NCBI RefSeq assembly: GCF_004293625.1
Contig: NZ_CP033040.1
Coordinates: forward strand, 62,001-126,000
DNA from: Thiomicrorhabdus indica
GTDB lineage: Bacteria > Pseudomonadota > Gammaproteobacteria > Thiomicrospirales > Thiomicrospiraceae
Direction of reading: 5' to 3'
DNA: 64,000 nt
The notes under the pieces are model-generated. The model did not search any database and was not told where the DNA came from. It saw only the letters and a list, made by a program, of their open reading frames with translations. Both the position numbers and the translations under genes were made by a program. This document shows, in pieces, positions 40,696 to 50,250 of this stretch; within the stretch, counting starts at the first letter, position 1, and each line of letters opens with the position of its first letter.

Positions 40696-41070
40696 CTAGT
40701 CATTCGTTTTTTGAATTTCCAGCAATTTCATTTTGGAATCTGAGCGGAATCGAACTTGATCACCACGTTTTAAACCTTCAAGCATGGTTGGGTCATCAGT
40801 GCTAAAAGACATAGTCATTGGTGGCATATCCAATTCATCGAGTTTACCGTGTTTTAAAGTGATTTTTCCATTATGAAGCTGAACGCGTTTGACTTCGGCT
40901 ATTACAGTTTTTTGCATAGCTTTGTGTTCGCTCATCATGTGCATGTTATGACCGTTAGGGTGATCATTATTATGATTCATTGCCCAAATCGATGAACTGA
41001 CACCAAAAGTTAGCGCAATAACTAAAATTGCACGAATGGTATTGAAGGTTTTTTCTGCTTGAGTTTTCAT
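40696..41070 (-). CDS. CusF-like periplasmic copper-binding protein
   Basis: 124-residue exported protein; ATG at 41070 has a GGAGAAATTT ribosome site, while the longer frame starts inside the oxidase gene. A signal helix ends near I-W-A, then an H/M-rich spacer (N-H-N-N-D-H to H-M-M). A CusF-type barrel follows with L-K-H-G-K-L and D-M-P-P-M-T-M-S-F. CusF uses His, Trp, Met, Met for Cu(I); here the Trp position is Met. Last gene of the copper operon; it probably hands copper to the oxidase or an efflux system. Confidence 0.85.
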   Translation of the reverse strand: MKTQAEKTFNTIRAILVIALTFGVSSSIWAMNHNNDHPNGHNMHMMSEHKAMQKTVIAEVKRVQLHNGKITLKHGKLDELDMPPMTMSFSTDDPTMLEGLKRGDQVRFRSDSKMKLLEIQKTND

Positions 41071-41080
41071 AAATTTCTCC

Positions 41081-42493
41081 TTAGTGATGGTTGTGATTTG
41101 AGGATTTTTTGACGTTAACTTCAATCGGCGTATCAATTGATTCTTTCGTTGGCATTGCACTCTGCCCTGCATCGTTTGAACGTCTGGGTTTTAAAGGTTC
41201 GCCTTGGTACTCATAGGCTTGCGTTCCAGCAGGTTGTTGGAACCAACCAGGATCAGAATAGTCACCGGGTTTTTGATCTTCTCGTACTTTGAAAACGCTG
41301 AACATACCACCCATTTCTACAGAGCCGTAAGGTCCGTCACCCGTCATCATCGGTAAGGTGTTTTCTGGCAATGCCATCTGCATTTCAGACATATCTGCCA
41401 TGCCACGTTCGCCCATCGCCATGTAATCTGGCACCAGAGAATGCAGTTTTTTCGTAACACCGCTATGGTCGACACCAATCATTGTTGGCACATCATGTCC
41501 CATTGCATTCATAGCGTGATGGCTTTTATGGCAGTGAAATGCCCAATCACCCACTTCATCGGCAATAAATTCAATCTGCCGCATTTGCCCAACGGCGATA
41601 TCGGTCGTGACCTCTGGCCAGCGACTGCCTTTCGGCGTTGGGCCTCCATCTGTACCTGTGACTTCAAATTCATGTCCGTGGATATGAATTGGATGGTTGG
41701 TCATGGTTAGGTTTCCGATGCGAATACGCACTCGGTCGTCTTTGCGAACACACAGTGGTGAAATTCCGGGGAAAACCCGTGAGTTCCAAGTCCAAAGGTT
41801 AAAGTCAGTCATGGTCATAATATTGGGAGTATAAGCACCAGGTTCAATGTCATAGGCATTCAATAAAAAACAGAAGTCACGATCCACTTCGTTAATTAGA
41901 GGGTGTTTTTGTTTGGGGTGAGTGACCCAAAATCCCATCATTCCCATTGCCATTTGCGTCATTTCATCTGCGTGAGGGTGGTACATAAAAGTTCCCGGCC
42001 GGCGCGCCTCAAATTCATAGACAAATGTTTTACCGGCCGGTATCGCAGGTTGATTCAGTCCAGAAACACCATCCATTCCATTGGGTAAACGTTGACCGTG
42101 CCAATGGATACTGGTGTGTTCAGGAAGATGGTTCGTAACAAAAATACGTACTCGATCTCCTTCAACTACTTCAATAGTTGGCCCAGGTGATTGGCCGTTA
42201 TAACCCCATAGATTAGCAATCATTCCGGGAGCCATCTCACGTTGAACAGGTTCTGCGACTAAATGGAACTCCTTCACACCGTTGTTCATGCGCCAAGGCA
42301 GAGTCCAACCGTTTAGAGTAACCACTGGATTATATGGTTGGCCAGTATCGGGATATAGAGGGTCCATAGTATCCGCGGAAGTTTGGATTACCGGTTCTGG
42401 TATACTTGCTAGTGCACTTTTGTGAACCAAACTACTGGCAACAGCACCGCCTGCAAGCCCAGCCATTTTTAAAAAATCTCGTCGACTATTCAT
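41081..42493 (-). CDS. Multicopper oxidase, Tat-exported (CopA/CueO-like)
   Basis: 470-residue periplasmic copper oxidase that probably converts Cu(I) to the less toxic Cu(II). The N-terminus has a Tat signal S-R-R-D-F-L-K-M. The copper centres are complete: H130-W-H132-G, H172-P-H174, H-P-I-H-I-H-G-H and H-C-H-x-x-x-H-x-x-x-x-M with the axial Met for the type 1 site. A Met-rich segment (D-Y-M-A-M-G-E-R-G-M-A-D-M-S-E-M-Q-M-A) and a C-terminal N-H-N-H-H may collect copper. It sits 10 bp before the CusF-like gene and 18 bp after the TolC-like gene. A pair of GGCCGG-core palindromes lies at 41994-42041. Confidence 0.93.
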   Translation of the reverse strand: MNSRRDFLKMAGLAGGAVASSLVHKSALASIPEPVIQTSADTMDPLYPDTGQPYNPVVTLNGWTLPWRMNNGVKEFHLVAEPVQREMAPGMIANLWGYNGQSPGPTIEVVEGDRVRIFVTNHLPEHTSIHWHGQRLPNGMDGVSGLNQPAIPAGKTFVYEFEARRPGTFMYHPHADEMTQMAMGMMGFWVTHPKQKHPLINEVDRDFCFLLNAYDIEPGAYTPNIMTMTDFNLWTWNSRVFPGISPLCVRKDDRVRIRIGNLTMTNHPIHIHGHEFEVTGTDGGPTPKGSRWPEVTTDIAVGQMRQIEFIADEVGDWAFHCHKSHHAMNAMGHDVPTMIGVDHSGVTKKLHSLVPDYMAMGERGMADMSEMQMALPENTLPMMTGDGPYGSVEMGGMFSVFKVREDQKPGDYSDPGWFQQPAGTQAYEYQGEPLKPRRSNDAGQSAMPTKESIDTPIEVNVKKSSNHNHH

Positions 42494-42511
42494 AAATTTC
42501 TCCTAATTTGG

Positions 42512-43939
42512 TTAGTGCGCATCGCTTGCGTTATTGGCTGAATTTGAATTGATTTGAGTCAAACTCGAGGTAATCGGTTGACCAATGAGATTGGCATCCA
42601 GATTAGTTTTCGCCTTCCAAAAGTCGGCTTTTGCATCAATTGTGCTTTCAATTGCTGAGATCTGCTGTTTACTGTCGGATATTAATTGAAATACGCTAAT
42701 AAACATTCCGTTGTATTGATAAGTGTTTTCCTCAGCTAAAATTTCTTGCATGGGTACCACTTCATTTTGATAGTGTTTGGCAATATCGTAAGCCGTGCGA
42801 TAAGCAGAATAGCTTTCTCGCAAGTAGGATGATGCTTGGCGTTGAGAGGTCAAAAGTTGGGTTTGAGCTTGTAATAATTTTGCTTTAGCGGACTGCCGCT
42901 TGAGTTCTCCCCAATCAAAAATAGGGAGTTGAATTTCAATTTCAAAGCCATCAGAGTTTTCTTTATCGCCGGGTTCCCGATCCTCTTTGGATTCTTTGAT
43001 TAAGCCAACTTCAATATCAGTAAAGCTGGTGACTTTTTCAATGCCATAAGTTGATAGCAAAGAGTCTAATTGGATTTGAGCCATTTGGATATCAAGGCGG
43101 TTTGCGCCCAGATTTTTAACGCTTTCCACTGATAAGGGCGAATCGGGTAAATCACTGAGCTGTGAAGGGAGTTTGAGCTGTTTGGCTTGCTTGGCTGTTA
43201 ACCCGAGCAAACGGACTAATTGCTCTTTTTTACTCAGCCATTCGTGTTGTCTTTTGGCCAAAGTTACGGCTGCATCTGAATAGAAAAGCTGTTGACGTAA
43301 GCTTTGTATCCGAGTGAAATTACCTGCTGCTTGCATGCGTTTAGCAAGGGTAGCGGTCGCCTCCGCAGCCGTCATAACTTTTTTTGCATATTGCCATTTT
43401 TCTTGTGCAACCACTGCATCAATCCAAGCGTTTCGCAATTGGCTAATCTGTGTCACGACTTTCACTGCTAATTCAGCTTGGCGTTGTTTGAGTTGCCATT
43501 TAGCGGTTTCCTGTCTTGCTGGTAATGTTAGTAAATCTAGTAGTCCAAATGACAGCACTTGTCCGATTTCAATTTCATGAGCATTACTGACTCGTTCAAA
43601 ACTGAAAGCAGGATTATGAATGCGTCCAATCTGCGCGGCCATTGATTGTCGAGACCAATTTTGAGCTAACAAACTCTGGAATTCTGGACTGTAATTCAAG
43701 AGCAAGCTGACTGCTTTTGCTTGATTCAGTGGCGATTTCAACAGTTCATCTGCAAAGTTTTGTTGAAAGTTAGGAGACTCTAAATTTTGATGAAATACTA
43801 ATTCTCCTTGTGTAAATGGAGTGAGTTGTTGATTGGTTTGTTGCACCGATTTTGGCATATCAACGGTTGCACAGCCAGATAGGCTTAAAATCCCAAGGGT
43901 GATGACAGAAAAACGCCAATAGAGTGGAGAGGTTTTCAT
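42512..43939 (-). CDS. TolC-family outer-membrane factor, lipoprotein
   Basis: 475-residue TolC/CusC-type channel subunit. A lipobox L-S-G-C follows the signal helix (about residue 23), as in CusC and NodT lipoproteins. Long heptad-rich helices (for example Q-L-R-N-A-W-I-D-A-V-V-A-Q-E and L-D-S-L-L-S-T-Y-G-I) and two repeat halves are visible. No matching CusA or CusB gene is in the operon, so the partner pump must be elsewhere. Its start overlaps the stop of the upstream His-rich gene by 4 bp (ATGA). Confidence 0.88.
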   Translation of the reverse strand: MKTSPLYWRFSVITLGILSLSGCATVDMPKSVQQTNQQLTPFTQGELVFHQNLESPNFQQNFADELLKSPLNQAKAVSLLLNYSPEFQSLLAQNWSRQSMAAQIGRIHNPAFSFERVSNAHEIEIGQVLSFGLLDLLTLPARQETAKWQLKQRQAELAVKVVTQISQLRNAWIDAVVAQEKWQYAKKVMTAAEATATLAKRMQAAGNFTRIQSLRQQLFYSDAAVTLAKRQHEWLSKKEQLVRLLGLTAKQAKQLKLPSQLSDLPDSPLSVESVKNLGANRLDIQMAQIQLDSLLSTYGIEKVTSFTDIEVGLIKESKEDREPGDKENSDGFEIEIQLPIFDWGELKRQSAKAKLLQAQTQLLTSQRQASSYLRESYSAYRTAYDIAKHYQNEVVPMQEILAEENTYQYNGMFISVFQLISDSKQQISAIESTIDAKADFWKAKTNLDANLIGQPITSSLTQINSNSANNASDAH

Positions 43940-44223
43940 TGGAAACCTCCTTGCATCATTGAGTGTTCATGATGATGGTGCGAATGCCTATTGGATGAAC
44001 TTTCTTGTGATGCTGGTTTTGAACTTTGCATGCCTTCTTGCATATAGACGCGCCAACCACCAATTTTCTCAACGGTTTGATTAGCTTGATGCCAGTCACC
44101 TAAAGGCGCATCCATAAAGGGTTTGTAGTTTGAGAATGCCGATTGATAATCGACCTGTTCTTGTGCCTGTACATTGGTGCACACACCAATAAGCAGGACA
44201 CCGCTTAAATTTAAAAAACGCAT
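43936..44223 (-). CDS. Small His-rich exported protein of the copper operon
   Basis: 95 residues with a signal peptide ending near V-Q-A-Q. A W-R-V-Y-M-Q-E-G segment is followed by a C-terminal metal-binding tail R-H-S-H-H-H-H-E-H-S-M-M. It overlaps the TolC-like gene by 4 bp. It is probably a periplasmic copper-binding protein; no named family is recognised. Confidence 0.72.
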   Translation of the reverse strand: MRFLNLSGVLLIGVCTNVQAQEQVDYQSAFSNYKPFMDAPLGDWHQANQTVEKIGGWRVYMQEGMQSSKPASQESSSNRHSHHHHEHSMMQGGFQ

Positions 44224-44272
44224 AGTGCCTCCAAAAAAATTGGATTAAAAATTTTGAGATAGAATCAAAAAT

Positions 44273-44767
44273 TTATGCGTTGAGCGGAGGTCGATAAATG
44301 GAAGTAAAATCGGTTGAACGGAAAGTTTCTACCAAAGTAGGTATGGCAGAAAAAGAGGGCGTTTGTTGCCAAACTAATATGGGAGTTTCCAAAAGCTCGA
44401 CACTAATGAAATAAGTACATTTGCAATCGTTATGTTGGAATTTGGAATCGGTTTGTGTATCGCATTTAGTGTCCGTAATCATTGAATGACTGTTGTTTTG
44501 GGCATCTAGTTGCTTGGACTGCAATAGTGAGTGGTGGTAATGATTGGAAAGTTGATTGGTGGAAATTTGGTGGTTGCTTGAGTGGGTATTAAAATGCATC
44601 GTTTTTGCATCTAACGCTTCAAATGAAATTTGAGTAGCGGTGTTTGGCTTGAAGTGATGCAAACAACTTAAACCAGCGGCGAATCCCTGAGTGAACACGG
44701 CAGTCATCAGCCACAAAACCAATGTGGCTTTGAAAAAATGCAAATTGTTGGAAATTGCTTTTTTCAT
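44273..44767 (-). CDS. Exported protein, DUF2946-like, first gene of the copper operon
   Basis: 164 residues from ATG 44767; the open frame reaches a TTG at 44785 that has no ribosome site. A signal helix or membrane segment (A-T-L-V-L-W-L-M-T-A-V-F) leads into S-C-L-H-H-F, a His/Gln-rich middle and an I-Y-R-P-P-L-N-A tail. The layout and the R-P-P ending resemble DUF2946 proteins, which are often next to copper genes. The assignment is tentative. Confidence 0.6.
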   Translation of the reverse strand: MKKAISNNLHFFKATLVLWLMTAVFTQGFAAGLSCLHHFKPNTATQISFEALDAKTMHFNTHSSNHQISTNQLSNHYHHSLLQSKQLDAQNNSHSMITDTKCDTQTDSKFQHNDCKCTYFISVELLETPILVWQQTPSFSAIPTLVETFRSTDFTSIYRPPLNA

Positions 44768-44889
44768 TGAAGTACCGTATGCCAAAATTAAATATGAAAG
44801 TTTTAATTTTCATTTTATGGGATTTACAAGGTTATTCAAGCATTGAATCTTGAATAAAGTTTTGACCGGCCGGTAAAGTTTGAATCTTT

Positions 44890-45561
44890 TTACGCAAAAA
44901 ACTTTGTAAAGTTTTCGATGGCTTCACGTTCCGTGCGGTACTGGTTGACTGGATGATTTGTATCTTCATAGCCAATCGCCATACCACCCAAAATAAGCTT
45001 GTTTTCGTCATAATCCAATTGCTGGCGAATAATCTGAGGATATTCTCCCAAAGCGCCTTGCGGACAAGTTGCTAACCCAGCTTCTTCGGCAAGTAACATA
45101 ATATTTTGTACAAACATTCCACAATCAAAATAAGAGCCGGTATTCAGCGACTGATCGATGAGAAATATCAACATCACTGGTGCGTCAAATGCGCGGTAGT
45201 TTGCTGCCCATTGCGCTTTTTGACGTTCTTTGTCTTGGCGTTCAATATTTAACGCACCGTAGAGTTGTTTTCCGGTTGTCACACGGCGTTGTTTATAGGG
45301 TGGATGCCATTCATCAGGATAATAGCCATAATCCATCTGTCCGCGGTTGCCTGCTTCAAATTCCGCCAAAAAAGCATTTTGCAATTGTTGTTTAGTTTCG
45401 CCTGTTACCACGGCAACTTGCCACGGCTGAGTATTAACACCCGAAGGCGCAAAGCGAGCAGTATCCAGAATTGTTTGAATGGTTGAAAGTTCTACCGGCC
45501 GGTCTAAAAAAGCGCGCGTAGAGTGGCGTTGACGAATTGCTTGAGTAACGGTGAGTGACAT
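44890..45561 (-). CDS. Nitroreductase-family FMN oxidoreductase
   Basis: 223-residue flavin reductase. FMN-phosphate motif R-Q-R-H-S-T-R-A-F, F-A-P-S-G-V-N-T-Q-P-W-Q-V, the family-typical C-P-Q-G-A-L and G-G-M-A-I-G-Y-E are all visible; this arrangement is closer to the NfnB/NfsB-like group than the gene at 18945. The substrate is unknown. The gene contains an ACCGGCCGGT copy (45494-45503) and a further copy lies just downstream (44865-44874). Confidence 0.9.
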   Translation of the reverse strand: MSLTVTQAIRQRHSTRAFLDRPVELSTIQTILDTARFAPSGVNTQPWQVAVVTGETKQQLQNAFLAEFEAGNRGQMDYGYYPDEWHPPYKQRRVTTGKQLYGALNIERQDKERQKAQWAANYRAFDAPVMLIFLIDQSLNTGSYFDCGMFVQNIMLLAEEAGLATCPQGALGEYPQIIRQQLDYDENKLILGGMAIGYEDTNHPVNQYRTEREAIENFTKFFA

Positions 45562-45603
45562 TAAATTTTTTCCATTTGATTCGGATGTATTGAATAGTCT
45601 GGT

Positions 45604-47382
45604 TTAAAGAATAACGACTTGGTTTTTACCTTGTTTTTTTGCTTGGTAAAGTGCTTTATCCGCTCTTTTAAACAGGCTTTCTGTGGAATCTGTTTCCACA
45701 AAAAGGGTTGCTCCAAAACTCAGTGTTATTTGGGGATCAAATGTGCAATTTTCAACTTTATCTCGAATGGATTCGCAAATTTCTTTGAGCTTTTCCTTGT
45801 TTGTATTTTCAAGAATGATCACAAATTCTTCGCCACCCACTCGGTAGAGAATACGTTTGTGTTCCAATAACTCAAAACTTAAATTAGTGATGTTTTTTAA
45901 TACCTGATCGCCGGCAGCATGACCATATTCGTCATTGATAAGTTTAAAGTCATCAATATCGAAAATGACAAAGCCTAAAGGATGATGGTTATGCAACACG
46001 TTTTGAATTGAGTTTTTTAATTGGAAGTCAAATGAACGGCGGTTTCCGGCTCTTGTTAAAGGGTCTGTTTGACTTTGGTCATGCAATTCGACTAATTGGC
46101 TGATATCACTCATGACGACAACGGATTGCCCGCTTTTGGGATTAAGAGGCGTCGCTTTCACACTTAATGTTAGGACTTTATCAACCGGTTGAACTTTAGC
46201 TAAAAATACATTTTTAGGGTTTTCCAACAGTACTTCCAGCCAAGTTTTTGAACCCATATACTTGCTTAAATAGCCTTCTTCCTCAAGAAAATAATCACAG
46301 ACACAGCTTTTATCTTCGGGGAGTTTAGGAAAATATTCAAACAGCTTTTGATTTCCCTCTGATAGCTTGTTGCCGTTGGTGACTAAAACTAAATCATTTT
46401 CAGCGTTTAGAATATTTTGATAATGATTCTTTTGCGCAAAGATGATGCTAAAACCAAGTCCTGCTAGAATCAATAATGTAAGGAAAATATCCAGTTGAAT
46501 CAATCTTTTCCAGGTTTGTTCAGCTTCAAAAGATTGGCTGGCCGTGAGGTTTATGTCATCGACCGAAATAAAGCTGAAAAAGTAGCCATGAATCTGATTG
46601 TTGTTGGCAACTAAAGGGTAGGGAACCACCAGTAAATTATTCCATATGGTGTATTTGTTGTTTAACCACAATGAAATATCTTTAGGACTTATTTTTTCTA
46701 GAATTTCTGGATTTGGATTTAGGTTAGCGACATAGTGCGAACCAATTTTATGAGAACTAAATGGGTGTTGAATAATTTTTGACCGATCCTGAGTAGCAAT
46801 GACTAGAGAGTCAATTTTTTCAGCCTCAAAACGTCTTTGAATGGAGTTGAAGTGAGTAATTAAGTCTAAAAACCCGACAATTTCCTGTTGTTTGTTAAAG
46901 ATTGGCGTTACGGCTTTGAGTGATACATCGAAACGCCCAGAAGAAATACCTGTGATGGGAGCTTGGCTTTCAATAATCTGTTTGAACTCTGGCCGGATTT
47001 TATTTAAGCCATCACGAATAGATGTCCAGTTTCGATAGAGAGACTTACCGTTAATATCCACCACTTGAACCCAAACACTTTTGTAAGAAGAAAAGTTTTC
47101 AACTTTATTGATTACTGCTGAATTATGAAGAGCAGTAATATTCATGTCATTCTGTTCAAGAATGGTCGAAAGGATAATCGACATTGCGATGGTTGTTTTC
47201 TGCTTCTCTTTTATCGCTTGTTCGACTCTGGAATTTACCGATTCTGAGTATTCACTGTATCGATGTTCTTGGGCGACCGATTGGTAATACTGAACGCCAA
47301 AGTAAGTAATGACTTGCAGAACAGCAATAAGAAAAACAGCGAGTAAAACTTTGTAGCGATGCAAATAAAAGTAATCCAACAA
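45604..47382 (-). CDS. Diguanylate cyclase with dCache-type sensor
   Basis: 592-residue membrane protein. TM1 (about 14-32) and TM2 (about 307-325) flank a periplasmic double-Cache-like sensor; a short PAS-like segment precedes the GGDEF domain. The active site is R-V-G-G-E-E-F, a functional cyclase signature. The I-site position (R-x-x-D five residues upstream) is not present, so product inhibition is not expected. No EAL domain. It is followed by a nitroreductase gene 42 bp downstream. Confidence 0.92.
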   Translation of the reverse strand: MLDYFYLHRYKVLLAVFLIAVLQVITYFGVQYYQSVAQEHRYSEYSESVNSRVEQAIKEKQKTTIAMSIILSTILEQNDMNITALHNSAVINKVENFSSYKSVWVQVVDINGKSLYRNWTSIRDGLNKIRPEFKQIIESQAPITGISSGRFDVSLKAVTPIFNKQQEIVGFLDLITHFNSIQRRFEAEKIDSLVIATQDRSKIIQHPFSSHKIGSHYVANLNPNPEILEKISPKDISLWLNNKYTIWNNLLVVPYPLVANNNQIHGYFFSFISVDDINLTASQSFEAEQTWKRLIQLDIFLTLLILAGLGFSIIFAQKNHYQNILNAENDLVLVTNGNKLSEGNQKLFEYFPKLPEDKSCVCDYFLEEEGYLSKYMGSKTWLEVLLENPKNVFLAKVQPVDKVLTLSVKATPLNPKSGQSVVVMSDISQLVELHDQSQTDPLTRAGNRRSFDFQLKNSIQNVLHNHHPLGFVIFDIDDFKLINDEYGHAAGDQVLKNITNLSFELLEHKRILYRVGGEEFVIILENTNKEKLKEICESIRDKVENCTFDPQITLSFGATLFVETDSTESLFKRADKALYQAKKQGKNQVVIL

Positions 47383-47521
47383 AATCTTTTACTCCAACGA
47401 ACAGTCCAGATGAGGAAGTATAACCTGTCAGCACAGCTTGCAAGATAGATAAACGTCATTCAACAATTAGTTGTATTTATGGGCAAAAGTCGATTTTTTA
47501 TCTAACCTCTAAGCGAATCGC

Positions 47522-47989
47522 TTATGACTGTATCGGTAATGCATTTTTTGCAATCACTTTTCGCAGCACGAAACTGGTGTGTACACCGCTCACACCGGGA
47601 ATTTTAGTGAGGTGTTTAAGTAGCAATTCTTGATAAGCATCGAGATCTTTGACGACGACTTTAAGCTGATAATCCGCACTTTGGCCAGTCAAAAGTAAAC
47701 ACTCGATGACATTCGGCAATTTTTGGATTTCTCGTTCGAACTCTTCAAATCGTTCTTGGGTGTGTTTATCCATCGAAATATGAACGAGAGCCATTAAATC
47801 CAATCCGAGTTTTTTTGCATCCAGTTGTACGTGATAGCCTTGAATAATTCCAGATGTTTCGAGTGTTTTGAAACGGCGCAGACAGGCTGATGGCGACAAA
47901 CCAATTTGATCGGCGATTTCCTGATTAGTAAGGCGACCATTTTGTTGCAGTGCGTTTAGGATTTGTTTGTCGTATTGGTCGAGTTTCAT
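47522..47989 (-). CDS. Lrp/AsnC-family transcriptional regulator
   Basis: 155-residue leucine-responsive-type regulator: an N-terminal HTH (Q-I-L-N-A-L-Q-Q-N-G-R-L-T-N-Q-E-I-A) and a C-terminal RAM domain (G-V-S-G-V-H-T-S-F-V-L). It is divergent from leuA across 289 bp, so control of leucine synthesis or self-regulation is plausible. The effector cannot be told from sequence. Confidence 0.93.
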   Translation of the reverse strand: MKLDQYDKQILNALQQNGRLTNQEIADQIGLSPSACLRRFKTLETSGIIQGYHVQLDAKKLGLDLMALVHISMDKHTQERFEEFEREIQKLPNVIECLLLTGQSADYQLKVVVKDLDAYQELLLKHLTKIPGVSGVHTSFVLRKVIAKNALPIQS

Positions 47990-48036
47990 GGTGATTGTTT
48001 CGGGTTAGGTTCAATGCCATTAAGTTAAGAAAAATC

Positions 48037-48122
48037 GTCATTGCGAGGAGCGTCAGCGACGCGGCAATCTAAAAACTTTTCAGCTTGAAAAACCTAGATT
48101 GCTTCACTTCGTTCGCAATGAC
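48037..48122. repeat. Dispersed palindromic repeat (CGTCATTGCGAG type)
   Basis: An 86-bp imperfect inverted repeat: CGTCATTGCGAGGAGCG with GGCAATCTA on the left, and TAGATTGC with CGCAATGACC on the right. The pattern matches the widespread intergenic repeat with GTCATTGCGAG ends found in many bacteria. It lies in the Lrp-leuA gap, upstream of both promoters. Confidence 0.75.
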
Positions 48123-48278
48123 CTATCCTTAACTAAATTAAATTAAAATTTTATAAAAATTAATTTTATTAGAATTAAATTCTAATTTATTTGTTTTTAT
48201 TAAAATATTTGCAATAAAAAACGGAGTTGTCAGCAGTAAAATATTCTCTAGTTTAGAAATTTACTGGAAATTATTCTC

Positions 48279-49937
48279 ATGACAATGAATTCATCGAAAT
48301 ACCGTCGTAACCCTACGCCTAATTTGACTGATCGCCAGTGGCCAAATAATGAGCTAGAAAAAGCACCAATTTGGGTAAGTGTCGATTTACGAGATGGTAA
48401 CCAAGCGCTTGCCAACCCGATGAATGTCGAGCAGAAACTAAAACTTTGGCATGAGTTGGTGGCTATCGGTTTTAAAACCATTGAAATTGGTTTTCCGTCG
48501 GCATCTCAACCAGAATTTGAGTTTACCCGCCGGTTAATTGAAGAAAACCGTATTCCAGAAGACGTGACGGTTCAGGTGTTGGTGCAAGCGCGAGAGCATT
48601 TGATTGAGCGTACTTATGAAGCGCTAAAAGGCGTCAAAAAAGCGGTGATTCATGTCTATAACACTACTTCCATTGTGCAGCGTGAAAATGTTTTTGAAAA
48701 ATCGAAAGATGAAATCAAAGCCATGGCGGTGCAGGGCGCGAAATGGGTTCAAGAATACGCTGAAAAAGCCAAACAAGACGGTTCTAATTCAGAATGGATT
48801 TTCCAATATTCGCCGGAAAGCTTCTCACAAACTGAAACTGATTATGCAGTGGAGGTTTGTCAGGCTGTGATGGAAGTTTGGCAACCAACGCCAGATAACA
48901 TGTGCATTTTAAACTTACCTGCAACGGTGGAAAGCAACTCGCCGAATCGCTTTGCCGACCAAATTGAATACTTTATTCGTAATTTGCCAAATCGAGAATC
49001 GGCGATTATTTCGATTCATACCCACAATGACCGCGGTTGCGCAGTCGCAGCGGCAGAATTGTCGCTACTAGCTGGCGCAGATCGTATTGAGGGAACACTT
49101 TTAGGAAATGGTGAGCGTACCGGAAATATGGACATTGTTACTTTGGCAATGAACTTGTATTCCGAAGGCATTGATCCAGAGTTAGACTTTACCAACCCAG
49201 AAAAATGGATGGATGTGGTTGAGGAAGTTACCAAAATCCAAACACATCCGCGTCATCCTTGGGTGGGCGATGTGGTGTACACCGCTTATTCCGGTTCGCA
49301 CCAAGATGCAATTCGTAAATGTTTATTAAAACAAGAAGATAATAAGCCATGGAATGTGGCCTATTTGCCAATTGATCCCAAAGACATTGGACGTGATTAC
49401 GAAGCGATTATCCGTGTTAATTCGCAATCCGGTAAAGCAGGTTCCGCGTTTATTTTGGAACAAGAATATGGCTTAAATATGCCGAAATGGGTGCAGATGG
49501 ATTTTGCTGGAACGGCGCAGAAACTTGCCGAAGAAAAAGGTGGCGTTGTCAGCCATGTTGACCTATTTGCCGCTTTCAAAACCTATTACAAGTTTGGACA
49601 ATTCAACGAGCGCATCCAATCTTACCAAGTTAATCGTGACGGCGACAAAGAAACCATTAGTCTTGAATTTGATGGGGAAACTTGGTTGGGTAAAGGTACT
49701 GGCACATTGAGCGCCTTGTGTGATGCTTATCAGCAAAAAACTGGCAAAACCATTGATGTCATCGATTACTCGGAGCACGCTATCCATCTTCAAAATTTGT
49801 CCGATGGTAAGGACGCCTATGCGGTAGCTTATGTTTATCTACAAACTGAAAATGGTAAAAAAGTTGGTGTTGCCACTGCGAAAGACACCGTCTCAGCAAT
49901 GATCCAAGCTACACTAAAAGGCCTACAAAGCGCCTAA
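48279..49937 (+). CDS. leuA: 2-Isopropylmalate synthase (long LeuA2 type)
   Basis: First committed step of leucine biosynthesis: acetyl-CoA plus 2-oxoisovalerate to 2-isopropylmalate. 552 residues of the long form with a C-terminal regulatory domain for leucine feedback. The catalytic D-L-R-D-G-N-Q-A-L motif, the H-T-H-N-D-R-G metal site and G-N-G-E-R-T-G-N are intact. ATG at 48279 has no strong ribosome site; the next ATG (48285) is also possible. Divergent from an Lrp-type regulator. The gene has no ACCGGCCGGT copy. A terminator follows. Confidence 0.95.
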   Translation: MTMNSSKYRRNPTPNLTDRQWPNNELEKAPIWVSVDLRDGNQALANPMNVEQKLKLWHELVAIGFKTIEIGFPSASQPEFEFTRRLIEENRIPEDVTVQVLVQAREHLIERTYEALKGVKKAVIHVYNTTSIVQRENVFEKSKDEIKAMAVQGAKWVQEYAEKAKQDGSNSEWIFQYSPESFSQTETDYAVEVCQAVMEVWQPTPDNMCILNLPATVESNSPNRFADQIEYFIRNLPNRESAIISIHTHNDRGCAVAAAELSLLAGADRIEGTLLGNGERTGNMDIVTLAMNLYSEGIDPELDFTNPEKWMDVVEEVTKIQTHPRHPWVGDVVYTAYSGSHQDAIRKCLLKQEDNKPWNVAYLPIDPKDIGRDYEAIIRVNSQSGKAGSAFILEQEYGLNMPKWVQMDFAGTAQKLAEEKGGVVSHVDLFAAFKTYYKFGQFNERIQSYQVNRDGDKETISLEFDGETWLGKGTGTLSALCDAYQQKTGKTIDVIDYSEHAIHLQNLSDGKDAYAVAYVYLQTENGKKVGVATAKDTVSAMIQATLKGLQSA

Positions 49938-49960
49938 ACAATCAAGTTGTTAAAACTTCA

Positions 49961-50005
49961 GAAAGCGGCACTTTCCTAGTGGAACTGTCGCTTTTTTATT
50001 TTTTC
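49961..50005 (+). terminator. Rho-independent terminator of leuA
   Basis: AAAGCGGCA pairs with TGTCGCTTT (one G-T pair) around a 19-base loop, followed by TTTTTTATTTTTTC. It lies about 25 bp after the stop. Confidence 0.78.
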
Positions 50006-50250
50006 GTTTCGAAAAAATTTAGTACCATGCAATATCGTTTAAAAGTGAATCACTGTTTTTCATTGTTTTCTTAGCTAGTTTTTATGCTGCCTAAACAGGG
50101 TTGTTTAGTTTCTAAGTCTATTGAAAAATAGAATGATTAGAAGTAATGCACATCCTGAAAAATGATATAAAACGGCAACTTAAAGCATGTTTGAATGACG
50201 GAATATATTAGATTTAGGACGTCTAATAATAGTTAAGTGTACGAGAGAGT

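Noticed and set aside
50092-50108. CTAAACA/TGTTTAG hairpin before the cassette array as attI
   Set aside because: Too short and without integrase-binding layout or intI; noted only as a small inverted repeat.
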